Origin: G965262015 sp965262015 | Lineage (GTDB): Bacteria; Spirochaetota; Leptospiria; Turneriellales; CBDBES01 | Reading direction: 5' to 3' | Length of the DNA stretch: 64,000 nucleotides | Assembly (NCBI GenBank): GCA_965262015.1 | Contig: OZ253494.1 | Coordinates: 1,488,001-1,552,000 of the forward strand | Part shown: positions 18,650 through 28,516 of the stretch, piece after piece | Position numbering within the stretch: position 1 is the stretch's first letter | How the letters are laid out: each line of letters opens with the position of its first letter | The notes under the pieces: model-generated | Seen by the model: the letters and a program-made list of their open reading frames with translations, nothing else | The model's database searches: none | Told to the model about the DNA's origin: nothing | Position numbers and translations under genes: made by a program

Positions 18650-19102
18650 TTATTTTTGAGTTAAAACCCCAGGCCAATTCTTCTTAGCTTTTGCAATAAA
18701 ATAATTTTTACGTTTTATCCAACGTTTTAAAACATTATAATTATAGTTTAAGTATAGCTTTCCTTTACTTATATGCCAACTATCTGATGGACTGACCTTA
18801 GGTGTACGCCCTTTACTCACTCCATAAGCACAATAGCCACCAAATTGTGGTTTGTATTGCATAGGATTAGCTTTAAATAATGTCAGATTTTTCTTACTAG
18901 AAAAAAGCCATGTAACATTTTCCCAATGATATTGGTATTTTTTTACTCCTTTCAATGCCTTCTTTTGGGTAAAATAGGCCACTATATCAAACCCACCTAT
19001 TACATAAGCAGTTTTATTAGTATTAATAGGACTTTTTTGTCCAGCCAGTAGGCTGGTTACAATGAGCGATAAGATAACACAATATTTAGAAAGAAGCCAC
19101 AT
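18650..19102 (-). CDS. Exported YHS-domain protein
   Basis: 150 residues. The N-terminus is a signal peptide (MWLLSKYCVILSLIVTSLLAG). The mature part has the YHS-domain layout: GGFDIVAYFTQKKALKG, the YHWENVTWLFSSKKNLTLF segment, and QFGGYCAYGVSKGRTP with a conserved Cys. YHS domains are small metal-associated modules; exported single-domain versions are common but uncharacterised. It is convergent with argC, 13 nt apart. Confidence 0.82.
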   Translation of the reverse strand: MWLLSKYCVILSLIVTSLLAGQKSPINTNKTAYVIGGFDIVAYFTQKKALKGVKKYQYHWENVTWLFSSKKNLTLFKANPMQYKPQFGGYCAYGVSKGRTPKVSPSDSWHISKGKLYLNYNYNVLKRWIKRKNYFIAKAKKNWPGVLTQK

Positions 19103-19350
19103 AATGAAGTTATGCTATTTCCATACATGAGTATGTCTATCTTTATTTTCTGTTTAAAATATGTGTGTATTGGAAAGTTCGGAAGTTCTATTTTAAAGGT
19201 ACTGTTAATGATAAATGAATGACTTCTCATTCATAGAATTACAAATGGTTGTTGTTTATTCAACTTGTTGTTAAGTTGAATCGCTTAGCAAATCAACTTA
19301 AACATACATCCCAATCACACCTTATTCTACCTGTGCTAATAGGAGGATAT

Positions 19351-20580
19351 ATGACTAAAGAACAGAAAAAAGCTACCTGCACCTTATGGGACAGTAAATA
19401 CTATAAATATCTTCAGTTGATTGCAGGTGCAGGTTCGGGTAAAACTACTACCCTCTTAAAATCAGTTTCATATTGTGCGGAACATTATACTAATCCCAAA
19501 AATATCTGTTTAATTACTTTCTCTAAAAAGGCAGCTAATGAGATGCAAGAGAGGTTAGCCAATCAAACACAGGTGGGTTTTATTGGAACCATGCATTCTC
19601 TTGGTTATTCTTTTTTACGCCAAAAACAGCAACAACCTATTCAGCTCATTACAGAACCTGAAAAAATCTATAAACAGATTATAGCTAATAAGATTCAGCA
19701 GATGGATCATATTCCATTAGAGTTCTTTTTTCATGGAACATTTGAACATGATCCAAGGTCTATTTTGCTTAAACGGGAATACATAGAATACAAAATAGCT
19801 AATAAGATGTATGACTTTGACGACCTTATTATTGAAGCTACCAAGGTATTGAGTGCAGAACAAGCTGTTAATCCTTACCATACTATTTTTGTGGATGAGT
19901 TTCAAGATACATCACCCAAGCAATTAGCTTTTATTCAATCTCTAGTAGCAAAAAAAATATTTGTGGTGGGGGATGACTGGCAGTCCATTTATAAATTTAG
20001 AGGGGCGGATGTTTCTATCACGATGAATTTTAAACACCATTTTCCAGAGACCATTCGCCTTTTTTTAACAAAAAATTTTAGGAGCCAGAAGAAAATCGTT
20101 AAACTAGGCAATAAGGTAATTAAAACATTATCCTCTAATTTTGTAAATAAACGTTTAACTGCTTTCAATAAAGCTGAGCAAACACCTATTTTACATTTAT
20201 GTCGCACAAGTAATATATTAGATAACCTAGAAAAAGTTTTACTTTGGAATATTAAAAAGAATATTCAAGAACAACCTGTCATCTTGACACGTACTAATTT
20301 AACTAAGAATTTCTTGTTAAAGAAATACCAATCTAAGCTAGATGTCTATACAATACATTCAGTTAAGGGGCTAGAGTTTAGTAATGTAATTATCTTTGGC
20401 ATGACACCTGATCTGATACCACATAAATGGGGTAATTTGGATGAAGAAGCACGTCTTTTATATGTTGCAATTACTCGGGCTAAAAAAAATTTACAGTTTG
20501 TAGGATGGGAACGCAATCATAAATCTTCTATATTCCTACCTGTATTAATTAAGCAGTGTAAATTAAATTATCTAGATTAA
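19351..20580 (+). CDS. Short UvrD/Rep-type superfamily 1 helicase
   Basis: About 409 residues from the ATG at 19351, preceded by AGGAGG at ideal spacing. Helicase motifs in order: Q/I (IAGAGSGKTTTLL), Ia (LITFSKKAANEMQ), II (FVDEFQDTSPKQ), III (VVGDDWQSIYKFRGAD), IV (LTKNFRSQKKIVKLG), V (YTIHSVKGLEFSNVIIFGM) and VI (LLYVAITRAKKNL). It is shorter than UvrD, PcrA or Rep (650-720 residues), with reduced 1B/2B regions. It would unwind DNA with 3'-5' polarity, but its precise role is not clear. It overlaps the 3' end of aspS by 4 nt on the opposite strand. Confidence 0.88.
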   Translation: MTKEQKKATCTLWDSKYYKYLQLIAGAGSGKTTTLLKSVSYCAEHYTNPKNICLITFSKKAANEMQERLANQTQVGFIGTMHSLGYSFLRQKQQQPIQLITEPEKIYKQIIANKIQQMDHIPLEFFFHGTFEHDPRSILLKREYIEYKIANKMYDFDDLIIEATKVLSAEQAVNPYHTIFVDEFQDTSPKQLAFIQSLVAKKIFVVGDDWQSIYKFRGADVSITMNFKHHFPETIRLFLTKNFRSQKKIVKLGNKVIKTLSSNFVNKRLTAFNKAEQTPILHLCRTSNILDNLEKVLLWNIKKNIQEQPVILTRTNLTKNFLLKKYQSKLDVYTIHSVKGLEFSNVIIFGMTPDLIPHKWGNLDEEARLLYVAITRAKKNLQFVGWERNHKSSIFLPVLIKQCKLNYLD

Positions 20581-22409
20581 GAAGTAATGGTTTTAATAGA
20601 TAAATCTAGTAATTGATGAAGTTTAACTTTTGATGGAGATTGACTCATTAAACACTGTCCCTTTTGTGTTTTTGGGAAAGCAATGACATCTCTTATAGAT
20701 GCCATGTTGTTAAATAACATCAGAATACGATCAAGTCCAAAAGCAATACCACCATGAGGGGGGGCACCAAAACGAAGTGCCTGCAAGAAAAAACCAAACT
20801 GTTCTTGTATTTGTTCTTCGGATAAATTCAATAAACAAAAAACAAGGTGTTGCAAAGAAGAATTATGAATACGTATACTACCACCACCAATTTCTACACC
20901 ATTTAGACAAATATCATAGGCTTTGGATTGTAATTGGCTTAGTTGTTTGATAAGAGAAGGATCTATATCTTTTAAATTAGTATTCTGAAGAGAACGTAAA
21001 AACTCTAAATCCGAATCAACAGGAGCAGTAAAAGGATTGTGCATACTATCCAATCTATTTTCTGTATGATTCCAGTAAAATAATGGAAAATCTGTTATCC
21101 AAGAAGCTTTCCATGTATTACTAGGTATCAAGTTAAAATGCTCTGCCATTAATGTCCTAACTGTTGATAAAGTTAAAAAGACTATCTCTTCTGTATCTGC
21201 ACCAAAAAAGATAATACCACCTGGTTTAGAACCTGTTAATTCTAGCAGTTCTGCCTGTGCTTGTTCAGGTATAAATTTCATCAGAAAGGACTCTAGGCCA
21301 TTTTCTGTATGTTTAATCCATGCAAGCCCCTTGGCATTACATTCTCGTCCTACTGTTTCGGTAAGGTTGTCTATGTCTTTTCTAGAGAGAGAAGCACCAC
21401 TCGGAACAGATAAACAAAAAACTCGATTATTTTTTTGTAAAGCCTGATTAAAAACCTGAAAGCTAGTTTTTGATGCCCATGTATCTAAATTGGTTAGGGT
21501 TAAACCAAAACGTAAATCAGGTTTATCTGTACCATATTTTTCCATTGCGTCATGGTAAGACATACGTATAATTTGATTATGCAAATCAACACCAAACGCC
21601 TCTTTACAAGTGGTTACTAGAATATTTTCTAATAGATCAATCAACTGATCACGAGTTACAAAACTCATTTCAATATCTAATTGTGTAAATTCGGGCTGTC
21701 TGTCTTTACGTAAATCTTCGTCACGGAAGCAACGAGCAATCTGATAGTATTTTTCCATCTGTGCCATCATTAATATCTGCTTAAAAATTTGTGGTGACTG
21801 GGGCAGGGCGTAGAAGTTATTTTTATTTAATCTTGATGGAACTAAAAAATCACGTGCACCTTCTGGCGTTGCCTTATTTAGAATAGGTGTTTCTATTTCT
21901 AGGAAATCTTGTTTATTCAGAGAATCTCTAAGAGAAGTAATAAAAATATGTCGATTCCTGATCATATTTTGCATGCTACTATGACGTAAATATAAATAGC
22001 GATATTTTAATCTATTCTCTTCATTAATATTACTGCCAAACTCATCAATAGGGATGGGTACTATATCTGATTCATTTAAGATAATAAGCTCTCTAGCAAT
22101 CATTTCAATAGTACCTGTCTGTAATTTAGTATTTATTGTATCTTTAGAACGTTTCATAATATCACCCCGAACCATAATTACATATTCTAAACCTAGATTT
22201 TCTGCTTGTTCAAACAAATCTCTATCTTCTGATTTATTAAAGACTATTTGTAATTGACCTGAACGATCACGTAAATCTATAAATAATATACCTCCTTGAT
22301 CTCGAGAATGATATACCCAACCACTTACTACGAGACCAATTTTACCTACATCTTGATCTGTTACATGATAACAGGCAACTCGCTTTTGTAGTATAGCATC
22401 TATATTCAT
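20577..22409 (-). CDS. aspS: Aspartyl-tRNA synthetase
   Basis: 610 residues, bacterial-type AspRS with the insertion domain. OB-fold anticodon-binding N-terminus (VSGWVYHSRDQGGILFIDLR); class II motif 1 region near FLEIETPILNKATPEGARDF; motif 2 CFRDEDLRKDRQPEFTQLD; motif 3 FGLDRILMLFNN. It charges tRNA-Asp (or tRNA-Asn too, if the species uses the indirect route). It ends convergently into the helicase gene and is followed upstream, 5 nt away, by an unknown gene in the same direction. Confidence 0.96.
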   Translation of the reverse strand: MNIDAILQKRVACYHVTDQDVGKIGLVVSGWVYHSRDQGGILFIDLRDRSGQLQIVFNKSEDRDLFEQAENLGLEYVIMVRGDIMKRSKDTINTKLQTGTIEMIARELIILNESDIVPIPIDEFGSNINEENRLKYRYLYLRHSSMQNMIRNRHIFITSLRDSLNKQDFLEIETPILNKATPEGARDFLVPSRLNKNNFYALPQSPQIFKQILMMAQMEKYYQIARCFRDEDLRKDRQPEFTQLDIEMSFVTRDQLIDLLENILVTTCKEAFGVDLHNQIIRMSYHDAMEKYGTDKPDLRFGLTLTNLDTWASKTSFQVFNQALQKNNRVFCLSVPSGASLSRKDIDNLTETVGRECNAKGLAWIKHTENGLESFLMKFIPEQAQAELLELTGSKPGGIIFFGADTEEIVFLTLSTVRTLMAEHFNLIPSNTWKASWITDFPLFYWNHTENRLDSMHNPFTAPVDSDLEFLRSLQNTNLKDIDPSLIKQLSQLQSKAYDICLNGVEIGGGSIRIHNSSLQHLVFCLLNLSEEQIQEQFGFFLQALRFGAPPHGGIAFGLDRILMLFNNMASIRDVIAFPKTQKGQCLMSQSPSKVKLHQLLDLSIKTITS

Positions 22410-22414
22410 AAGAT

Positions 22415-22891
22415 TTATTTAAATTGAATAGAATTAATCATCTTACCAATAATATCAGCTTCAACACGTGCACTGTCTTTAATACAATTATAAATATTAA
22501 GCAGAAAAATATTTTTCCTTTGGATCATACAGAGCATATAAAATCTAGAACTTGTATAGTATTCATAGGGTAATAATAAAACATTATCCTTTTTTTGATA
22601 AACCACTATTTTATCTGTTTCAGGTTTATGTTCATGTGATAATAAAAAGCATTGCATTTTATCCTCTAACTGTTCTTCAGACAAAAAGGGGTATTCTTGA
22701 GTTAGTCCATCGGATACGTTATTTGTATCCCCTAACTTTACACTTAGAATATGAAGGGAACCATGTCCATTCTGGGGATCAAAAAAAGTAGGTATATTGC
22801 AAACTATTTCTACTTCCCATGTAATAGGATATTCCAGAGAATACCAACCTTCTTCTGAAAGAAAGGCATTATAAAATACACTTTCTTTCAT
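22415..22891 (-). CDS. Unknown 158-residue protein
   Basis: Not recognised with certainty. No signal peptide. It starts MKESVFYNAFLSEEGWYSLE, followed by alternating beta segments (LHILSVKLGD, KIVVYQKKDNVLLL, RFYMLCMIQRKNIFLLNIYN) and a C-terminal helix ending INSIQFK. This layout resembles small PsbP-like or DUF3805-like alpha/beta proteins that tend to carry a 'GWYSLEYP...W' opening; that match is inference. It sits 5 nt upstream of aspS, probably in its operon. Confidence 0.65.
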   Translation of the reverse strand: MKESVFYNAFLSEEGWYSLEYPITWEVEIVCNIPTFFDPQNGHGSLHILSVKLGDTNNVSDGLTQEYPFLSEEQLEDKMQCFLLSHEHKPETDKIVVYQKKDNVLLLPYEYYTSSRFYMLCMIQRKNIFLLNIYNCIKDSARVEADIIGKMINSIQFK

Positions 22892-22923
22892 GGTTTCTTT
22901 ACAATGAATCTATATAAATTAAC

Positions 22924-24096
22924 TTAAAATGTACCAATACTAGCTAAGGCAACGGTAGTTTGGTATTGTGATGTTCGAAAAAAATTATCCTGACTAGCTC
23001 TATCAAAACGTATCTCAGGTTTCAACAGAAACGCACCACGAAAAAAGCTGATGGTACCAGTGAGCGTCAAACCAATTGCATTACCCTCAAATATGCGTAC
23101 ATTATTTTCATCTCTAAAGTACTCCAAGCGCAAAGATAACATGTAAACAATTGGCTTATCTGGATTAATAGTATAGTCTATATAAGCCGCTGCACCAAAC
23201 CAAAGATCAGCTGCCTGCTTGGCCGTAACATATTCTGTACCAAAAACAACATTCGAACCTAAACTGATAAATGGATTAATAACATAACTACTAGTAAGGT
23301 CAATTATGTTTCTTAAGCCATTCTCTTCTGACTCTTTACCCACCACATAATTAATATAGATACTAGACCCTGCCCAAGGGAATAAGCTAGCCTGGGCCGC
23401 AAAACTTTTGGCCTGATTAAGATCACCATTCAATGAAGAGTCCCAACCATTTACAATACCCACCATAAGTCCTAACCATGAAACAGGACTATACTCTAAC
23501 TTAGCACCTACATGGTAAAAAGGACCTGCTCCAAATGCATACGATAAGCTGTAATGAGAGTTAAGGTAAGCTTCAATTACCTCATAACCTACATGAGTAT
23601 TATACTGTCCTACTGTAAGAGTTACGCCTTTAAAATTGGCTGAAACATAAGCCTGCTTAATAGTTGTTGAGGTTAGCGAACCACTCTCAGATATATTACC
23701 AAAATTCCCTAACTCCGCATTTGGCCCGTGCACTAGATCTGCCACAATCTGCCAATCATCATTACCAATATCTAACCTAGTTTGTATCAAACCTAAGGTA
23801 AAAGCATTATGTTGTACATCAAAAACCCTATTTGTATTAGTTCTTTGTGCAACACTAGAATCAGAATTACGCAATGCATCAGGTATAACATTATAAGAGT
23901 AATAAACATCAACATAACCACTAAAAGTTAAAAAAACAGGATAGCTTTTTGAACCAATGGGTATTTTTTTAATTAAGTCATGAATAGATGCAGATTCATC
24001 TACTCCTTCAGATAAAGTTTGTGCTATCAGTTGCATCGGACAAAGGCCTACAATCAATAAAAAAGTAAAACAAGATTGTAATAAAAATTTAAGCAT
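22924..24096 (-). CDS. Outer-membrane beta-barrel porin, OmpL-like
   Basis: About 390 residues from an ATG at 24096 preceded by GGAGG; an upstream in-frame ATG at 24201 would add 35 unlikely residues. Signal peptide MLKFLLQSCFTFLLIVGLCP ending near IAQT. The mature part is beta-rich with alternating aromatic residues (FSGYVDVYYSYN, VNGWDSS, LSLRLEYFRDENN) and ends RTSQYQTTVALASIGTF, a typical barrel closing strand. This matches the putative beta-barrel porin-2 (OmpL-like) family. Expected to form a diffusion pore in the outer membrane; the envelope is therefore Gram-negative. Confidence 0.8.
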   Translation of the reverse strand: MLKFLLQSCFTFLLIVGLCPMQLIAQTLSEGVDESASIHDLIKKIPIGSKSYPVFLTFSGYVDVYYSYNVIPDALRNSDSSVAQRTNTNRVFDVQHNAFTLGLIQTRLDIGNDDWQIVADLVHGPNAELGNFGNISESGSLTSTTIKQAYVSANFKGVTLTVGQYNTHVGYEVIEAYLNSHYSLSYAFGAGPFYHVGAKLEYSPVSWLGLMVGIVNGWDSSLNGDLNQAKSFAAQASLFPWAGSSIYINYVVGKESEENGLRNIIDLTSSYVINPFISLGSNVVFGTEYVTAKQAADLWFGAAAYIDYTINPDKPIVYMLSLRLEYFRDENNVRIFEGNAIGLTLTGTISFFRGAFLLKPEIRFDRASQDNFFRTSQYQTTVALASIGTF

Positions 24097-24197
24097 AGAT
24101 CTATACACCTCCACAGTAATATAGACACACTTTATGCATCGACTCATGTTGTCAATTAAAATAACGTAAGTTTTATTTTGAAGTGCAATAATTGGCT

Positions 24198-24440
24198 TCA
24201 CTCTTTAAATACCTCATTGGGTGTTAAGTAGCCTAATACTTTGCCTGGTCTTGAGTTTATTTTATGTATAATTTCATCAAGATATTTTTATGTAACATAT
24301 CTAAAATCTGTTCCTTTGCAGTGGCGATATTCTTCCATATTTTTAAACTCTGCAAACTCAGAAGCATTATCAAATGTAACGCTCTGTATTGTGTTTATAT
24401 CCGCATTGTTTCTATCCTTATCTTAAATTTTGCCTGCGTT
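24198..24440 (-). mobile_element. IS30-family transposase relic (C-terminal part)
   Basis: Reading the - strand gives TFDNASEFAEFKNMEEY, then KGTDFRYVT-stop, then KYLDEIIHKINSRPGK and VLGYLTPNEVFKE-stop. The D-N-x-x-E-F and RP-GK-LGY-TP-EVF motifs are those of IS30 transposases. A deletion and a stop interrupt the frame, so the element is dead. A related C-terminal scrap lies at 3994-4062. Confidence 0.75.
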
Positions 24441-24703
24441 TATGATACTTTAGATGATAAATATGTATAGCTTATTATTTAAAGTAATTTTTACACTTTA
24501 AGAATGGAACTTACGGATTTCCACAATTCTTACTTAAATATATCTATAAAAATATCTTTCTTATTTGAAGTCGTATTAATTTATGTACTCCTTAGTTAAG
24601 GGGAGAGGTAGATTCTTGTGTATTTGTATTTCAAGAGTACACTTAAAATAATTTTAATAAGATTGTAAGAATCTATACTTAAAAATTTAAGGAGAATATT
24701 TTT

Positions 24704-26647
24704 ATGAAACCACAATACAATACCCAAGGTCTAGAGCATATGTGCAATAGAATTTATCAGACTTTTGATACTTATTCAAATGAAATTGTAATTAAATGGA
24801 AAGATGGCAGTACCTTTAAAGACATGTCTTACGCTGAACTAAAGGACGTAGCGTTTGCTGTAGCAGCTAGCTTGGTTGCTACTGGGGAAAAAATATCGTC
24901 CCACGTCGCTGTTATTACAGATACATCCAAGGAATGGACATTTTCTATTCTTGGTATTCAACTTGCTTGTTGTGTTGATGTTCCCCGAGGTACTGACTCT
25001 ACTCCAGCAGATTTATGTTATATCCTGGGTCACTCTGGTGCTAAAATTGCATTTGTTGGCAATGCACAGGTTATTACTGCAATAGAAAAAGAGAGCGTAA
25101 AATCTAAATATAAGCCTGCTGTTAAACAGTACATATTATTAGATAATGGGAAGGTGCCTAAGACTAGCAGTAAAGTTATTACTCTAGATTCTTTTATTGC
25201 GGCAGGGAAAAAACATCTTAAAGATGCTAAGATTGCAAAAGACTTAGAGATTCGTCGCCAGAAACTCCAGTTGAGTGACACAACTTCAATTATCTATACT
25301 TCAGGAACAACAGGTGAACCAAAAGGTGTAGAACTAACTCATCAAAATGTAGATTATCAATTTCAGATGTTGGATGATATCATACCAAAATTCACAGCTA
25401 AAGACAGAGTGCTTGAGATATTACCCCCATGGCATATTTTTGGACGTACTGTAGAAATATACTTTTTTTACAATAGTGTACCTGTTGCCCATACTACGAT
25501 TAAGACATTGGGTGAAGATCTTAAGATAATTAAGCCTACTATTTTCCCGGCTGTACCAAGATTATGGGAAGGTTTATACGATAAGATATTTACGGGTGCT
25601 AGTAATAGTGGTAAGTTAGGATTACTAAAGTTTTGTACAACTATTGCTGTCTTTGTATGGCGTTCAGGTAATTTCTTGTATGGTAAGAGTAAGAAAAGCA
25701 AGAAGATTATGCCTCTTTTTCTTCCATTTATGTTTATATTTCATCTGTCTAGATATCTGCTTCTATATCCACTTAAGTTTTTAGCAGCCGTGGTGGTATT
25801 TAAAAAGGTAAAAGAAGCTGTTGGTGGTAAATTAAATTTTGCTTTTAGTGGTGGTAGTTCACTGCCATTACATCTAGATGAATTTTTTGGCTCTATTGGG
25901 ATAGAGGTATGGGAGGCATATGGTTTAACAGAAACAGCACCACTGATTTCTGGTAGAGATTATCAATATAATGTACCTGGTACAGTTGGTAAGCCAGTCA
26001 AAGGAACGGAATGGAAAGTGATTGATATTGATGGTAATGATATTACGAAAACAGTAACTCATAATCCTGGTTCAAAAGGTACCTTGCATGTTCGTGGTAT
26101 ACAAGTTATGAAAGGATATTATAAGGAACCTAAAAAGACTGCTGCAGTATTATCAAAAGATGGTTGGTTTAATACAGGTGATTTAGTTGCTTTCACCACA
26201 GATGGCAATATGAGCATTGTGGGACGCTCAAAAGACACAATTGTCTTACTTGGTGGTGAAAATATAGAGCCTACTCCAATTGAAGATATTCTTAAACAAA
26301 GCCTCTACATAGACCATGTTATGTGTGTTGGTCAAGATAAAAAAGTCTTGGGAGCACTGATTGTTCCAAATCAAGAGGCGTTAGAAAAGAAGGCTAAAGA
26401 GAATGGTCTGGGCAATTTATCAGTAAAGGATTTGATGAAACATGAGGTAATTCGTGAAATTTACAAAAGAGAGATAGTCACTTTTGTGTCATCTGCCAAT
26501 GGTTTCAGAAACTTTGAAAAAATTATTTATTTTAGTATTCTAGACAAACCTTTCGAGAAAGGTGATGAATTGAATAATACTTTCAAATTACGAAGACATA
26601 TTGTTACAGATAAATATAGTAATGTAATTGAGGAATTGTTTAATTAG
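24704..26647 (+). CDS. fadD: Long-chain acyl-CoA synthetase (AMP-forming)
   Basis: 647 residues. ANL-superfamily adenylating enzyme activating fatty acids to acyl-CoA. Motifs: P-loop-like SIIYTSGTTGEPKGVELTHQ; AYGLTETAPLISGRD; GWFNTGDLVAF; and the C-terminal hinge/lysine region SKDTIVLLGGENIEPTPIE. A hydrophobic stretch near residues 335-365 (LFLPFMFIFHLSRYLLLYPL) fits membrane association, as in eukaryote-like long-chain enzymes. AAGGAG lies 9 nt before the ATG. Single-gene unit with a hairpin after the stop. The exact family member is uncertain, so the symbol is generic. Confidence 0.88.
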   Translation: MKPQYNTQGLEHMCNRIYQTFDTYSNEIVIKWKDGSTFKDMSYAELKDVAFAVAASLVATGEKISSHVAVITDTSKEWTFSILGIQLACCVDVPRGTDSTPADLCYILGHSGAKIAFVGNAQVITAIEKESVKSKYKPAVKQYILLDNGKVPKTSSKVITLDSFIAAGKKHLKDAKIAKDLEIRRQKLQLSDTTSIIYTSGTTGEPKGVELTHQNVDYQFQMLDDIIPKFTAKDRVLEILPPWHIFGRTVEIYFFYNSVPVAHTTIKTLGEDLKIIKPTIFPAVPRLWEGLYDKIFTGASNSGKLGLLKFCTTIAVFVWRSGNFLYGKSKKSKKIMPLFLPFMFIFHLSRYLLLYPLKFLAAVVVFKKVKEAVGGKLNFAFSGGSSLPLHLDEFFGSIGIEVWEAYGLTETAPLISGRDYQYNVPGTVGKPVKGTEWKVIDIDGNDITKTVTHNPGSKGTLHVRGIQVMKGYYKEPKKTAAVLSKDGWFNTGDLVAFTTDGNMSIVGRSKDTIVLLGGENIEPTPIEDILKQSLYIDHVMCVGQDKKVLGALIVPNQEALEKKAKENGLGNLSVKDLMKHEVIREIYKREIVTFVSSANGFRNFEKIIYFSILDKPFEKGDELNNTFKLRRHIVTDKYSNVIEELFN

Positions 26648-26663
26648 TTGTTTATTGTTGTGT

Positions 26664-26694
26664 TGCTCTGTACTTTATATAAAGCTACAGAGCA
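26664..26694 (+). terminator. Strong hairpin downstream of the acyl-CoA synthetase
   Basis: TGCTCTGTA pairs perfectly with TACAGAGCA, and CTTTA with TAAAG inside it, giving a ~14-bp stem with one bulged base. It lies 17 nt after the stop codon. No T-run follows, so it may act by hairpin alone or protect the mRNA end. Confidence 0.55.
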
Positions 26695-26857
26695 CTAACT
26701 CCTGGTTCCGCCTCGCTCAGATGATAGTTTACTCCTTAACTAAGTAGATGTTATTATTATGCACAGTATCAGATATATTAAATCTGCCGTGATCTACCAC
26801 ACATAAAAATATTTATGTTATCTCAATAGTTGACAACAAGTCTATACCTCACAGCTT

Positions 26858-27576
26858 GGAAAGTCAAGTCCATAGCTGGGCAGTTTAGGGTGTTCATAAG
26901 CTGTTCTTTTTAAAAACATTGAAAGTTGAGGAGGATGACCAATGAAAATTCATCATAAGCAACGGATACATATGTAGAAGTATTTATCAGAAAATATGAA
27001 TTATAGAAGAATAGCTCAAAAAATAAATATATCAAAGTCTGCTATATTTATATTAAGATAAAAAATTAATTAATGGTATATACAAAGGTAATATTTTGTA
27101 ATGTCTTGGAGTATGGTATAAATATCTAGTGGTTAAAAACAAAAAAAGGCATAATAAGGGCTCTAAAAAATTATTTTAGGTCTATTCATAATATGAAAAA
27201 AGTATTAGGAGGGGGTATGGAAAAATAGACACCATGTACATATAAAATGGATATATTGTTATGGCTATAGAAAAAGTATCTTGGAAGATAATAGTAATGC
27301 TTATACTTAATCTAAAAGCAGAACCATTTTAGAAGTATGGGAACAGTTGTTTTCTTATGGTAGATAATATCCAGGCTATCGTCTAGCAGAAGAACTGAAA
27401 ATACAAAATTTCAAAGGAAGGGATATTCGAGCCTCCTATATGCATGCGACCTATGTTCACCGTGGCAAAAAAATATATTTAGATCTTGTACTATGATTAA
27501 TAACATGTGTAGGATATCATTACAAGGAGAAACTGCTAATCAAGTCTACGCTGTCCAGAGATGGTACTGACTCTCC
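26858..27576 (+). mobile_element. Decayed IS element, copy B of the 3.3-kb element
   Basis: The left end GGAAAGTCAAGTCCATAGCTG and the right end GGTACTGACTCTCC are inverted relative to each other and match the ends of copy A. Interior traces include a broken helix-turn-helix start (YLSENMNYRRIAQKINIS) and GYRLAEELKIQNF. Multiple stops; no intact transposase. The flanking gaps (26695-26857 and 27577-27690) hold no recognisable gene. Confidence 0.7.
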
Positions 27577-27690
27577 ATTGGGTTAGATATATTTAAGTAT
27601 AAAAAGTCTTGACACTTAATGAAAATAAATATCACTCATATGGGCAATGCTAACCACTAATATGATACTTTATACCATTGAATATAAACT

Positions 27691-28488
27691 ATGTATGTTT
27701 TTAAGATAGTTTGGATTAACTATATGCTTAAAACCTTTATCTTTGTCAGTAGTTATTGTATAGTGGTTTTTATGGGTTCATTATTTTCCATATCGTCTGC
27801 TCCTTCACCTACAGTTATTCTTGAAGAAGGTATACCACAAAACAAGAGTAGAATAGATACTGAATCAGATAAGTTTGGTCAAACAAACACTCCTTATCAA
27901 CTGAGTCATCCTAAATTTTTCAATGATTATCTAGATAGTAAATACTTCAAAGCTTCCTATTCTTCACATCTTGTAAATAATCTTTTTATTGGTCTGTTGG
28001 CTGGGATTTTTTATGGAGGTATTATAGGTTTTGCAGGGACAAAAAATATATCAGATGGAATTAGTAGCCAGGATTTTCAAGATGGCTCTCTTAATTCTCT
28101 TTTTTTAGCAAGTGGAATATTAGGTGCTATTGGTCTTTTAGCTGGTACAGGTATTTTTGTGGTTGAATATTTGTATGTTAAAAAGCCCTATTCCTATGCT
28201 GCTCACATATTAAGATATTCGTCTGTTGGGTTATTCCTTGGTATTGTGTTGGGCGGTATGGTTGGGCTTATACCATTGTCTCAAAATAATAGTAATTTTG
28301 ATGTAGTTATTAATAGTGCTGGCTACGGTGCTGGAGCTGGGCTAATATTTGGTTTGATTTTATTTAGTTTGTTTGAATTAAATGGTAATAAGATATTTAA
28401 GAAAATTTTGCCTGAGAAAGATGTTACAATTAACTTTTATTCTACACCTGAACAACCTGTTATATTTTTAGCACAACGCTCATGGTAG
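27691..28488 (+). CDS. Unknown glycine-rich multi-pass membrane protein
   Basis: 265 residues; not recognised. The likely translational start is the ATG at 27724, which begins a signal or first helix (MLKTFIFVSSYCIVVFMGSLF). A ~60-residue polar region follows, then about four Gly-rich helices (NLFIGLLAGIFYGGIIGFAG, LFLASGILGAIGLLAGTGIF, SSVGLFLGIVLGGMVGLIPL, AGYGAGAGLIFGLILFSLF) and a short polar tail. The paired Gly-rich helices resemble glycine-zipper membrane proteins. It precedes the lipoprotein gene by 28 nt and may be co-transcribed. Confidence 0.65.
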   Translation: MYVFKIVWINYMLKTFIFVSSYCIVVFMGSLFSISSAPSPTVILEEGIPQNKSRIDTESDKFGQTNTPYQLSHPKFFNDYLDSKYFKASYSSHLVNNLFIGLLAGIFYGGIIGFAGTKNISDGISSQDFQDGSLNSLFLASGILGAIGLLAGTGIFVVEYLYVKKPYSYAAHILRYSSVGLFLGIVLGGMVGLIPLSQNNSNFDVVINSAGYGAGAGLIFGLILFSLFELNGNKIFKKILPEKDVTINFYSTPEQPVIFLAQRSW

Positions 28489-28516
28489 ATAACAGAAGAT
28501 TGTATTATAGAGTTAT

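Noticed and set aside
26695..26857. Possible tRNA in GGTTCCGCC-containing sequence after the acyl-CoA ligase
   Set aside because: No cloverleaf arms could be built around it.
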